A DNA stretch of 64,000 nt from Stagonosporopsis chrysanthemi (taxonomy: Eukaryota; Ascomycota; Dothideomycetes; Pleosporales; Didymellaceae), in contig JAFISE010000124.1 of NCBI GenBank assembly GCA_022560025.1, positions 23,447 through 87,446 of the forward strand, given 5' to 3'. The first letter of the stretch is position 1. The number at the start of each line of letters is the position of its first letter. This document shows positions 34,696-45,460 of this stretch, in pieces. The notes below the pieces were generated by a model, which was given only the letters and a program-made list of their open reading frames with translations, had not been told where the DNA came from and made no database searches. Both the position numbers and the translations under genes were made by a program.

Positions 34696-36418
34696 TTAAG
34701 ACACGACAGATAGGGCCCCTAAAGTAACGTTCGCACACAGCCCATTGTACTTCTCGGGCTTAGCAAATGTCACCTTGGGGTGATTTCCGACAGCCAATTC
34801 TATTAAGCTCTCCGTTCCTGTATCATAGCGAGGCCATCCAAGTCTTGTAAGACCACTTTTCGGGTCCTCGACGAAAGCAGCGAGTGCGACTTGGAAGAGC
34901 TTGACTGTTTCTTTTTGCGCTGACGTCTGCGGAAGACCACTAGCATCCTCAGAACCCCCAAGAATCATGTGCAGCTCGGTACCATGATAAGCGCCGCTCG
35001 AAGGATACAGGAGAGTGTTGTCCCAGTCGCCAAAATAACGATAGACCCATGTCGGGACTTTAGCATTGACTCGCTGTTGCGCCCCATAGGCAGTTGGACA
35101 TACGAATGACTCAAGTAACAGCTGCGCTCCTTGTGCCTGAGTGACGTTTCGTCCTTGAGCGAAAGCTGGAATGACATAGTAGCCTTGTTCAAAGTTGTTG
35201 TATCCGTGCAGATAGGGAATCTTCGCAAAGCTTCCAGAAGCAGACAAGGAGAGATAATCGGCGAACACAGTCTGGTTGTCAACCATGGGGTAGAAAGGTG
35301 GAGTCGAGCGGACAGGGCTCCCCCCCGGGCTAGGAGCGATCTTGGCAGCGGCTGCAGAGATGGCCTCAAAAGATAGCTTGCGCATGCAGCTGACTGTATC
35401 GGAAGAGGAGGAGCTTCCGCAACCCAGAGAGACGGACAGGGTGTACCAATTCGAAATTTGTTTCTGCAGCGTGTTCATCGGGAAGCTGAATGCGTTACCA
35501 GAAGTGGAAACCAGGCCGTGAACGATCGGGTTTTGCCGGTATGCGTATGACCACCAGTCTACGGCTACTCCTCCAGACGATTGTCCACCGATGACAATCT
35601 TCTTGGGGTTGCCTCCAAAGCCCCTGATATTCTTCTGGATCCATTCTACAGCAACGCGTTGGTCACGCAAACCAAGGTTGCTGTCAAGGCCAGGAGCGCC
35701 TGGGAATCCGAACACATTCAGACGATAGTTGACTGACACAACAATTATATCTTCTGCGTTAGCAAGATACTGCCCGTGAGCAAATGACGTGTTTGTGTTG
35801 CCGCCAGCGAAGCCTGGTATCGAGGGTCAGAGTTACGAAGGATAGGGATGTGAACGTGCAAAGATGAACCTACGCCCTCCGTGGAACAATACGAAAACAG
35901 GTTTGCCAGACGTGTAGGACTTCGCCGTGGGCTTAGACCAGATATTCAACGTGAGACAGTCTTCGCTCCGTTGCGTTCCAGCGGAGCCTGTGAAGTACGA
36001 CAGTATTCTGCGCGCTTGAGACGTGAACCCTGGAAATGCAGGCTGGACAGCCAGTTGTGAAGGGCAATCGCTGTGATTGGTCAGACAAGCTTATCGTGAC
36101 TCGGCACATACGCACTATCCCTACGATTGAAATCAGTCCAGGCGTGGCGTGTTGCAGTCTAGCTCATACAAAATTTTGTGCGATGTACGAACCATTGGCC
36201 CTATACTTCTGCGGCTGTGCAAAGCGCAGCTCTCCAAGTGGTGGTTGTGCATACGGAATTCCAAGGTACTCCCAAACTGCTTCGGCCTTCGCTGAGCGAT
36301 GACCCGTGATCCTCCCGTTTTCGGTCTCAACCGTCTCAAATGACGCGTCCGGAATGGCATGTGTCTGAGTCAAAGCGCTCAGACAAATTGTAATTACTGT
36401 CGTCGTGAAGCCGCGCAT
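34696..36418 (-). CDS. Secreted type-B carboxylesterase/lipase
   Basis: Minus-strand gene, exons 36418-36170, 36120-36116, 36070-35874 and 35813-34696. The product is 522 residues. The second exon is only five bases (GGATA). It lies between introns of 49 and 45 bases and is needed to restore the frame, giving AQNF-GYDCPSQL, where the Tyr and Cys fit the family. Intron 3 (60 bases) joins HGG to RFAGGN. A signal peptide (MRGFTTTVITICLSALTQTHA) opens the protein. The nucleophile elbow is GGQSSGG, the oxyanion loop lies in FVLFHGGRF, and the usual SEDCLTLNIW is present. Family members hydrolyse esters outside the cell. The substrate is unknown. It is divergent from the GH43 gene. Confidence 0.88.
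36116..36120 (-). other. Inferred 5-base microexon of the carboxylesterase gene
   Basis: Reads GGATA on the minus strand. The intron before it ends in CGTAG and the one after it starts GTGCGT. Skipping it leaves a two-base deficit, so the downstream frame needs it or an unseen alternative site. The codons made are Gly and the first two bases of Tyr. Confidence 0.65.
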
Positions 36419-37219
36419 CTTGCTCCTGCTGCAGGTGTGAAAATGCACGCGAGGGAGGAGGAAAGAACAACAGCCTTGACCACAGGGCACCCATAGCCTT
36501 ATATTCGCTCAGCCGTGCTCGTCAGCGAATCTGGACCACCCACTATTTTCCAGGGCTGACGCCTCTCCCGTAGCCTGCCCGACTCAACATTAAGAATCAA
36601 ACGGTGCGTCCACGGATCGTTGGCGGGTGGCTCGTTACTTTGTTATTGCTGTTCGAGTCTGACGACGTCGCAAAAATGTCGCTGCGCACGCCGACAGCCC
36701 TTCACCGCCCCATCACAAGACCAGGTGGTGTTCCTTGGCACGTCTGCGTTTTGTGGCTTCTCCGCAGGCTATTTTTCTAAATCCGCATTACGGTCATCGG
36801 ACTGATACCGAACGAAGACTCCTAGCCTCGGGATCGCCCAGTAGCGGAGCTTGGCCTCCCCGCATGCACATTGACGCATGCTACCTATGATTGGCGGTAG
36901 TGCTGCCAGTAGGTTCATGGTACCTGCTCAGCATGTCTTGGTTACTCTCAACGTTGGTCAGCCAAGGACAGCGCGGTATAAAAATGATTAAACAATCGGC
37001 GTGTCCGCCGGCGCATCCGCCGAAGCTGGTTTCGAGCCATGTCACTCCGCCCACGATGAGACCGGTCATGATGCTGCGGGTATGCGGAGGCGCATCTCCA
37101 ACTTGGCGGCTAAGAGTCTGCCGCCGATGAAGTATAAAGATAGTCTGCGTCTCTTGAATGGACCGCAATCTTTCACTTCACAGGTTGCCCGCTCCACACA
37201 CTTGAAAGTACAGATTGAG
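36419..37219. promoter_or_regulatory. Divergent promoter region of the carboxylesterase and GH43 genes
   Basis: About 800 bases between two secreted-enzyme genes that point away from each other. A TATA-like TATAAAGA lies at 37133-37140, about 85 bases before the GH43 start, and another TATAAAAAT near 36976. No gene was recognised. Shared control of the two enzymes is possible but not shown. Confidence 0.5.
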
Positions 37220-38301
37220 ATGTTCTTCTCGCGCATCGTTTGCGCCTCACTAGGCCTCTGTAGCTTACTCGGCTCCGCAGTAGCCTACACCAATCCTATT
37301 CGGAACCCAGGAGGTGTAAGCAGGCCCCGAACACGTCAGCTTGATATAGAGTGACACAACGCAGGGCGATCCGCAGATCTCATGGTTTGATGGCTACTAC
37401 TACTTGATCTCAACCGAGTGGACCAATCTGCAGCTCTCACGTGCTACCACCATTGAGGGACTCAAGACCGCGACACCAAAGGTCATCTACGAAGACTCCA
37501 CCCCGAACCGATGCTGTAGCGTCTGGGCACCTGAGATTCACTACTTTGATGGCATATGGTACCTCTACTACACAGCTGGCAATGCGAACAACTTGGACGA
37601 CCAGCGCATGCACGCACTGAAGGGTAACATCAACCTGCAGCTTTACCTTGCGTACGCACACTGACAACAATACAGGCGGTGCTTCTCCCTGGGACACATG
37701 GAGTTATGCCAACCAAGTCACAGACGACTGGTCTCTTGACGGCACAGTTGTCCGCTTTAATGAGTGGGGCAACTACTTCGTCTACTCCTGCATGACCGGT
37801 GTACCTAACCAGTCTACCTGTGTTCGAAAACTCAACGATGATTTTATCTCCGCTAGTTCCAACATCACCATCATTTCTCGGCCTGACCAGCCATGGGAGC
37901 AGTCCGAAGTGCCTGTGCAAGAAGGCCAGTACGGACTCTACTTCGGAGGAAAGACATACATCGCGTACTCGGCGAACTACTGCTGGACTCCGGACTATTG
38001 CGTTGCACTACTCGAATGGGATGGTGTAAGCAATCCTGCGACTGCAGCTGCATGGAAGAAGAGTGATGGATGCGGGCTGACACAAGCAAACGGAAATTTC
38101 GGTACAGGGCACAACAGCTTCTTCACCAGTCCCGATGGCAGCACCACATATATCACGTACCACGCTACCTCAATCGCCGGGGGCGCGTGTGATGACAATC
38201 GGTATATCATGGTTCAGCCAATCAGCGCCAGAGAGGATGGTAGCCCAGACTTCGGTGTACCTCAGGTCTTTGGGACGGAGTATCCTGAGCCCAGTTCTTG
38301 A
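37220..38301 (+). CDS. Secreted GH43 arabinanase/arabinofuranosidase-like enzyme
   Basis: Exons 37220-37315, 37365-37623 and 37676-38301 encode 326 residues, with introns of 49 and 52 bases. A signal peptide (MFFSRIVCASLGLCSLLGSAVA) is followed by the GH43 beta-propeller. NPIRNPGG-GDPQISWFDGYYYL contains the catalytic-base Asp in DPQ, and WAPEIHYFDGIWYLYY is the second blade motif. The general-acid Glu is probably that of QPWEQSEVPV-QEGQ. A pair of adjacent Cys (RCCSVW) and several later Cys could form disulphides. The family cuts arabinan or arabinoxylan side chains. The exact specificity cannot be read here. A role in plant-wall breakdown fits the neighbouring esterase. Confidence 0.9.
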
Positions 38302-38875
38302 TCACCTGTAGTGTTGGCCCCTGATATATAACAGCCAGGCAGTCGCGTATCCCACCTCAAAATCGCATGCATACCACGAAAAACAAGGGCTTATTCTCTG
38401 GAAGCCCCCTGCAAATCGCTTAACAACAGTGGAGGAATAAGTGGCTTGACTACTGGCCAGCTTTCCGGTCAAGTACGTCATACTTTCTACCTATATGCAG
38501 TGTATCTGTTGAGTATTAAAGCATCCAATCAAGAACATGAAGAGGTGTATCGTCAAGATCAAATACAACATCCTGAAAGATCACTAATGTGTTGTGTTCT
38601 CTCTTGCTACAAGGCTTTTGAACCAAAGAAGCGAAGTCAGATTTACGAGGCATCTCCTGGATCCTCGAGAACACTCTCTGTAGAGCCACTCTACACCCTC
38701 GGAAAGGATCGCTCGAGTCTTCGTGCGCCTGGAAGACCATTGGTGCCTTTTTCAAGCGGCATGAGCCGCCGAGTGTAGGAATACACCTGATTACAGGACG
38801 GATACAACAATAACCATGGCGGCAATGTAGGCATACAAACGCGATACCGCCAAGGTGGTAATACGCCAACACTTT
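38302..38875. other. Spacer between GH43 gene and transcription-factor relic
   Basis: No recognised gene. Frames at 38446-38778 and 38516-38872 overlap on opposite strands and show no domain. It may contain further decayed parts of the relic to the right. Confidence 0.4.
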
Positions 38876-39757
38876 CTACTTGATCTGACTGACGGACAAG
38901 ACCACTCCTTGCGCTACTGCAACGCACGCTGATGCGCATTGCTCAATCCAAGGGTTAGTTAGATTACCGCATGGACGGCTTTCGGGCCAGTGACATACCA
39001 GCATCGTACAAGCATTGGCCTGAAAATTATAATTCATGTACAAAGGTCTGTCAGCAAGGCAAATTTCAAAAGCACACATTCTAGGGTGCTCATACCGTAG
39101 ATGAAGAATAGTGGATTGTCTTGTGCGCGTGTCATCCTGGAGGCGCCTGGAGCCCTCGAATTTTAGATCTGTGGGCCAGGAGTCCCAAATTTGGATCATG
39201 AGAGCCATTTTCTTCTCTGTTGAAGTTGAATTAATCACACCAAATAGTTTGCTCTAACATGGAGGGGCCTTGATGGCAGAGAGTCCTATTAGACTACATG
39301 GTCGATGATCTCGTATAGTTCCAATAATTGTACCACAAAATCTTCATTTGCGAGCTATGCAAACTTGTCTGGCTGTAATCGTACACGATGCTGTACGAAA
39401 CCAGTGCTCTCAGCAATCACAGTAGTTAGCTCATAAGATAGAGATAACATGCTAAGGCAGATCTGCGTGCTCTACCCCCCGAAGACCACTAATAATGTAC
39501 TTTTCCATGATAATGCACAACCGCCAGACCAGCCAATTGAGCGCCAACGTTTGTTCATATAATAGATCTGTCCAGTTTTGTGAAGGTAGAGGCCGCCTTC
39601 CTCAGCAATCCTTACAGCAGACCCAACAACCATCCAAATCTGATAGGGATTGTTCATGAACTACGGATGTTGGCTCATCAGCAGCAGGCATTGTACTATG
39701 TCAACGAATCACGCTTCCCAGAGTAGCAGATGCAGCAGATTTCGTCCTCTCTGGCAA
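38876..39757 (-). pseudogene. Relic of a fungal transcription factor (fungal_trans domain)
   Basis: Two separated minus-strand pieces resemble the middle domain of Zn2Cys6 regulators. One, near 39757-39472, reads QCLLLMSQHP, a stop, then NPYQIWMVVGSAVRIAEEGG, the typical helix of the domain. The other, 39238-38876, has STILHLRYEHPRM, matching the later LHLRYxHxRM motif. They are in broken frames with intervening stops, and the zinc cluster is not visible. It is a long-dead gene, or a fragment brought in by rearrangement. Confidence 0.6.
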
Positions 39758-39940
39758 TACTTGCCGCTCATCTGCTCCCTCTGATATCGATTAAGTGTTG
39801 CCTGGATCGAGCGGACAGCGCAGATATAGCAGTGAAATTGCTCACGAGGATTCGCTCTTCAGTATCAGCCAAGATGCCCAGAAGAAGGTATCGTAAGCAT
39901 GCACGAACCAAGGCAATAGCCAACATGTCCTAACACTTGT

Positions 39941-40500
39941 GCAGATCGGCCAATATGAGCCTGTTAAAGCCTGTTCTGTAATTGGTGCATGGAACGGCCC
40001 GTGATTTTCTCCGCTATCAAATTGCTGCGGCTATAACGATTAGGTGCACTGTGAACTATGAATGACCAGAAACGAGCCCTGACAGAAAACTGTAACAAGA
40101 TTAGTATGTCAAGGAAGCTGGCTTCCCACCTAAGGTGATTGATATATCATTACTGGCGCTAGAAGAGTCGGTGCTGCGTTGGCTATTTATGTGGGCATTA
40201 ACAGCATCTCTCTTACTGGATTTGCTGGTGCTGGAAGGAAGTTGCAAGAGCTTATTTCCAATGGTAAGTTCTTTGCTGTGCCTCGAACGATCAACGATTA
40301 TTTACTTTGCTCGTAGCAACCTCAAGCATGGAAATCTGGAGCTGGGTGGTAGGTCACCAAATATTGTCTTTCCTGATGCCGACATCGAAAATGTTGTCAC
40401 ACCATTCAAGCTAAGGGTTTTTCCTTGAGTCGGGTCAGGTCTGTATTGCTATGTCACGCTTGTTTTTCCACGAGGAGTCCAACGATCTGAAGTCGGATTT
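39941..40500 (+). pseudogene. Relic of an aldehyde dehydrogenase gene
   Basis: Plus-strand fragments follow the order of an aldehyde dehydrogenase: VKACSVIGAWNGP, then AAAITIRCTVNYE, KEAGFPPKVIDI, GINSISLTGFAGAGRK, LKHGNLELGGRSPNIVF and GQVCIAMSRLFFHEE, the last holding the catalytic Cys. They lie in different frames with stops and one-base shifts. One intron with GTAAGT still separates ISN from NLKHGN near 40264-40317. The N-terminal and C-terminal thirds are missing. The gene is not functional. Confidence 0.75.
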
Positions 40501-41612
40501 TTAGGTCAGCGCAGTGCTTTAGACCTTCCCAGTCAAAGTCCATGATTTCTTGATAGCATGATGAGTCTTAGTACAGACATCCTTTGCCTCCCATTTTGAA
40601 GGCACAAGGAGAGGTCCAACCTATCTGGTAACTTCGTCGATTTTGGTTTTAGGTCGTGTGTGTATAACTGAGGACCCGCCTGTGTGCCAAAGGTGCCACA
40701 CTGCCTTCTCGTACACCATGATTTCCTGTTCTAAATCAAGATACGATAAATGCTTGGTGTGTGAGCTTCAAATATAGGGGTAGTCTGTGCGTGCCTTGGC
40801 TCGGCCCGGTGGCAACGGAACTAGAGAATCTCCCGTGTTCGATGGCTTCCAGAATTACGCAATGCAGAAAGGATCTTTACTCGAGGACAGATGTCTACAC
40901 TGTTGCAGCAGCTTCTCGCACTTTACAAGCGATGTTTGGACCCAGTACATGGTACCGTACTTCGAAAATTCTGAATGGCGATCAGTTCAGGATAGACAAA
41001 AAGACGGGGTCTATCGTTCTCGTAGCTTGTAGCGTTGCCGAGACTTCATCTTCAGATATGCACGAGGCTGCTAGGAATTCGCTACAGTACACAGACAACA
41101 TCCACAGATTCTCGGATCAAGAAATGAGGCGCGTAGCATCAAAATTAGTGCTGTTGCAAGCCTGTCTGAAAAACACTCACAGCAACTGCCTACCACAGCC
41201 GCATCTGGAAGCTTCCGTGGCGACATGCATGAACAAAATTCGTCGCAAAGGTGTTTAAATGCACTCACTGAAGGTCTAGCGATTTCCCTTTCGTGTTGGG
41301 GCTTTTTTTAGGTGTCATGCGACAGGTGACATGTTAGCGTGCATGGGTCGGCCTGCACGGCCTGTAGAATTACCGCAGCAGACCGAGGAGTTAAGGGATC
41401 TTCACTCAAAACGTGAAGAGCCAAAATTGTAATGAAAAGGAGGGTTTGTTTAAAAGCTCGTCGTGCCAGGCTTCACAGTAGTGTTACTTCACGCCTTCGT
41501 TCATTGTTTACATCTATTATTTGCTATGACATAAGCTGTAGGTATTTGTTTCTTTTCACCAAGTTTGCACGTGTGGACCCTACTATAGTGTTGTTAGTCG
41601 TCCAACGTCATA
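40501..41612. other. Gene-poor stretch upstream of the S9 peptidase gene
   Basis: A plus-strand frame of 165 residues (40761-41258) has no recognised domain and overlaps another frame in a different phase. It may be a relic like its left neighbours. The last 150 bases, rich in TTT and CTT, are probably the promoter of the peptidase gene. Confidence 0.4.
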
Positions 41613-43544
41613 ATGGGAGCGTACAACCGTGTCCTGCTTCTTACACTTTCTTTCTTTTCTTTTTCCACTTCTCAAGTCTCGGCTTCTCAAGAGCTCTCCA
41701 CATACAAACGCGCCATCGACGTTGCGCCAGAAGACCACTATGCGCATACCCGAGGAGTACGAGTGAGATACCGGGCAGAGGCTTCGGAGAGCCTGTCTAG
41801 GCGTCAGAGCAATGGGACGACCAATGGATCAGGCGTTTTCTTCAGAGACAACAATGTCTGGTTCCGCGAAACCAATGGACAGGAAATCCAAATGTCTACG
41901 ACTGGAACCGAAAACAGTCCTTTCAGCAACTTCACTTACCCATCACCGGACAACCGTTTCCTGGTTGCAATTCAAACGACCAAAGGCCAGGACCGCACTG
42001 TTTCTATAGTCGAGTCAAGCCCATACGACCAACTCCAGCCTCGATTACTACAATTCTATTATCCGAAACCAGGTGACCAGATGGCTATCGCTCGGCCACG
42101 GATGTTTGATTTGACGAAAAGGCAAGAGGTTTTCACCGAAGATGTATTATTCAGGGACCCGTATCGGATAGAACCGCTGAATGGTGGGTGGAATGCAGAA
42201 GGGACAGAATTTCGCTTTTTGTACAACCAAAGAGGCCATCAGGTCTTGCGTATAGTTGGCATGAACATCCAGGGAGGGGTAAGAGCCGTGATTGAGGAGA
42301 CGAGCAAGACATTCATCGACTACGGGTATAAAATGTTTTACCAGGAACTCACCACCTCGAACTCAAGCGAGTTGATCTGGGCTAGTGAACGTGACGGCTG
42401 GAACCACCTTTACCTTTACGACATGAAGAGTGGGAGCGTAAAAAACCAGATCACCAAAGGGGAATGGTTGGTGCGGTCCGTGGACTATGTGGACGAAGCG
42501 AAACGGCAAATCTGGATCAAGGTGTTTGGCGCCGTACCGGGCCAAGACCCATACTACGCCCACCTCGCGCGCGTGAACTTTGACGGCTCAGACTTTAAGA
42601 TCTTGACAGAAGGCGATGGGTCGCATTCATGGTATTTCAGCGATGACCGCACGTCGTTCAGAGACACTTGGTCGCGCATGGATATGGCCCCAATAACCGT
42701 TCTACGCGACGCCGAAACTGGGGAGAAATTCGCCGACGTCTCGAAAGAGTCCCTAGACTGGGTACTTTACCCTATCCCTGAGCGTTTCGCAGCGCCCGGT
42801 AGAGACAACTCTACAATGATCTACGGTCTCATCTTTCGCCCATACGAGATGGATAACAGCACAAAGTATCCGGTCATCGAGAAAATCTACGCTGGACCGC
42901 ATGACTTCTATGTACCAAAGGAATACATGTCACACGATGAAGCGCACAGGCATGCAAACCAGGGCTTCATCGTCGTTCTAATCGACGGCATGGGCACTAA
43001 TTGGCGCTCCAAGGCCTTCCACGACGTCTGTCACAAGAATCTCAAAGACGCAGGCTTCCCCGACCGTATCGCCTGGATGAAAGCGGCAGCCTCAACACGC
43101 CCTTGGATGGACATCAGCCGCGTCGGCGTATACGGTGGTTCTGCAGGCGGTCAAAACGCGATGGGTGCCCTCCTCTTCCACAACGACTTTTATAGTGTCG
43201 CCGCTGCAGACTGCGGATGTCACGACAACCGTATGGATAAATTGTCGTGGAACGAAGCGTGGATGGGATACCCCGTTGATCAGAGCTACGAGGATAGCTC
43301 TAACGTTGTGAATGCAGGGCAACTGAAGGGTAGTCTGATGCTTAGCGTTGGGGAGTTGGATACAAATGTCGATCCGGCAAGCACGATGCAGGTTGTGAAA
43401 GCACTGAACAATGCTGGGAAAGACTACGATCTGCTGGTTGTTCCGGGTGAGGGCCACGGAGTAGCGTCTAGTAACGCGTATGCGGAAAGGAGGACGAGCG
43501 AATTCCTGTATAAGAATCTGAGGAGCATGCAGCCACCTCAGTGA
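41613..43544 (+). CDS. Secreted prolyl-oligopeptidase-family (S9) peptidase, DPP-IV-like
   Basis: A single-exon protein of 643 residues that starts with a signal peptide (MGAYNRVLLLTLSFFSFSTS). The N-terminal beta-propeller includes LIWASERDGWNHLYLYD, a motif of the dipeptidyl-peptidase-IV group. The C-terminal alpha/beta-hydrolase domain carries the triad: Ser near residue 510 in YGGSAGGQNA, Asp near 581 in GELDTNVDP, and His near 615 in GEGHGVAS. Several NxT/S sites fit secretion. S9 enzymes remove short peptides from N-termini or cut small peptides, and secreted forms help use external protein. It is somewhat shorter than classical fungal DPP4, so part of the propeller may be reduced. I chose ATG 41613 because the signal peptide follows at once. 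Confidence 0.93.
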   Translation: MGAYNRVLLLTLSFFSFSTSQVSASQELSTYKRAIDVAPEDHYAHTRGVRVRYRAEASESLSRRQSNGTTNGSGVFFRDNNVWFRETNGQEIQMSTTGTENSPFSNFTYPSPDNRFLVAIQTTKGQDRTVSIVESSPYDQLQPRLLQFYYPKPGDQMAIARPRMFDLTKRQEVFTEDVLFRDPYRIEPLNGGWNAEGTEFRFLYNQRGHQVLRIVGMNIQGGVRAVIEETSKTFIDYGYKMFYQELTTSNSSELIWASERDGWNHLYLYDMKSGSVKNQITKGEWLVRSVDYVDEAKRQIWIKVFGAVPGQDPYYAHLARVNFDGSDFKILTEGDGSHSWYFSDDRTSFRDTWSRMDMAPITVLRDAETGEKFADVSKESLDWVLYPIPERFAAPGRDNSTMIYGLIFRPYEMDNSTKYPVIEKIYAGPHDFYVPKEYMSHDEAHRHANQGFIVVLIDGMGTNWRSKAFHDVCHKNLKDAGFPDRIAWMKAAASTRPWMDISRVGVYGGSAGGQNAMGALLFHNDFYSVAAADCGCHDNRMDKLSWNEAWMGYPVDQSYEDSSNVVNAGQLKGSLMLSVGELDTNVDPASTMQVVKALNNAGKDYDLLVVPGEGHGVASSNAYAERRTSEFLYKNLRSMQPPQ

Positions 43545-43704
43545 GAGAGCGAATAATGGGAGAATCTTTCCAGTATACAGCCCCTCAAAATTCATTCAGC
43601 TACTTTTGTCTAGGCAAAGATGCTGCCCGAGACTGATACAAGAAATACACTCTACAAAGCGCACCGTTTGTACGGAAAAAGGGTTTCGGTGCTGTTCCAT
43701 TGAA

Positions 43705-45460
43705 TCACAACTTCGACTTCTCCTGCTTGACAACTCCTTCTCTCAGAACTCTCTTCAAGATCTTGCCACTCGGACTCTTCGGTATCGCGTCAATAAATGC
43801 GACGCCCCCGGTCAACCATTTATATCGCGTCAGCTTCTTCTCGACCCAACTCTTCACGTCTGCCTCTGTCAGCTCTTTGAGTCCCTTCCTTACTACATAA
43901 GCCTTTGGCGCCTCGCTTCCATCACTCTGCTTGATACCTATGACAGCCGCATCAGCAATACCCGCACACTCGAGCAGTACACCTTCAAGCTCTTTAGGCG
44001 CGACTTGGAATCCGCGCACTTTAATCAACTCCTTCTTCCTGTCCACAATATACCACAGCCCACTGACACTATCCCGATACAGAATATCGCCGGTCCGCAG
44101 GTAACCCTCATCGTCGAAGTCGCGTTCCCTCGGCACACCAACGTAGCCCTCCGTAATCGACGGCCCGCGTATCGCTAGCTCGCCGGGCTGACTGTAGTCC
44201 TGCAGCTCCACGCCGGAGTCGTCGAGCAACTTGACGTCCAAGTTCGGCAAGAAGCGACCTACGGACCCGGTGTCATCGCTCTCAGGGTACGGCAGTAGAG
44301 ATGCAAAACAAGAAGTCTCGGTCATACCCATAACTTGAGTGAAAGGGCTGCCGCTTGGCATGAGAGCTTGGAGGCGGGACTGCGTCACTGAATCGAGGGG
44401 TGCGGCGCCGCCGTATGCCAGTCGGACACTCGCCAGCAATGTCTTCTTCTCGGAGTCTGGCATCGGGTGTGCAAGCAGAGAGATGACTTGTGGTGGTACG
44501 AGTGTCAAATCTGTGATTTGGTGTTTTGCGCACATATGCAGGAATGTCGCTGGGTCATAGCGACGCATTATAACCTGTGGATGTCCCGATCTCAGTGGCG
44601 AGAAGTGTGTTGACGGCGCAGTGGCAGCATGGAACATTGGCAGAGCGATCAGTCGCTTGAGCGTGTAGGGTCGAGGGAAGTGCTCGAATGCTAAAGTATG
44701 TTGAGCAACGAGATTGTAATGCGACAGCTTGGTGAGTTTAGGCAGTCCGGTAGTGCCGCTCGAGAAGAAAAGGCTGGCGACTGTGTTGCGGCTTGTAGCT
44801 TCGTCTTCGAATCGCTGCCAATCTGCTTCGCCATAGGTCAGCAGGCTGCGCCAAGATGAATGTCCTTCCAGCGACCGCTCCTGAGTGGCGTGCAGGAAGT
44901 CGACGGAAGGTGAGTCGAGCGCCAGGATGCTAGATAGAGGCAAGCCGTAGCTCTGGACAGCCGATTGAAATCCTTCGTTCAGAACTTCGGGGTCACAGAT
45001 GACCAGCTTGGGCGCGCAGCTGTGAAAAGCATGTCCCAGCTACCGCCTTACGTCAGTTTCAATTACTATGTATATCTGTTTTTGGGCATTTTCACCTCAT
45101 AAGCCGTGTATGCAGGATTCGATCCGGTATATATCGCGCCGCATCCAATGATGCCAAGCACAACAATAGGATAGTAAATACTGTTGAATGCATGCACCAA
45201 GACCGTGTCACCTTCTCGAACCCCAGCATGTTGAAGTCCAGCAATGAGCTGCCGAATCAGCACTTTGGCCTGCTCTGCCGAGATTGAATTTGACGATTCG
45301 TAGGCATCGATGTAGATCTGCATAATTCAGTCACGTTCGGGGCAATTGAACCCTGGAGATGGCAGACGGGAATACTGTGATCAAATTGCGGTTCATCATA
45401 CATCCACGAGAGGATGTCTTTGTTCGGGATATCGACGTAGTTTCTAGCAAGTTCAGGCAT
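43705..45460 (-). CDS. Peroxisomal 4-coumarate-CoA-ligase-like acyl-CoA synthetase
   Basis: Minus-strand exons 45460-45368, 45317-45096 and 45039-43705, all in phase 0, encode 549 residues. The first intron begins GTCTGC, a weak donor, and the second GTGAAA. Motifs of adenylate-forming ligases are all present: LFFSSGTTGLPKLTKLSH, MGMTETS, GYLRTGDI, KVRGFQVAPKELE and PKSPSGKILKR with the catalytic Lys. The protein ends in SKL, the canonical peroxisomal PTS1. It would activate an aromatic or fatty acid with ATP and CoA inside peroxisomes. Relatives act in phenylpropanoid-like degradation or secondary metabolism. The substrate is unknown. It is convergent with the S9 peptidase gene, with 160 bases between stops. 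Confidence 0.93.
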
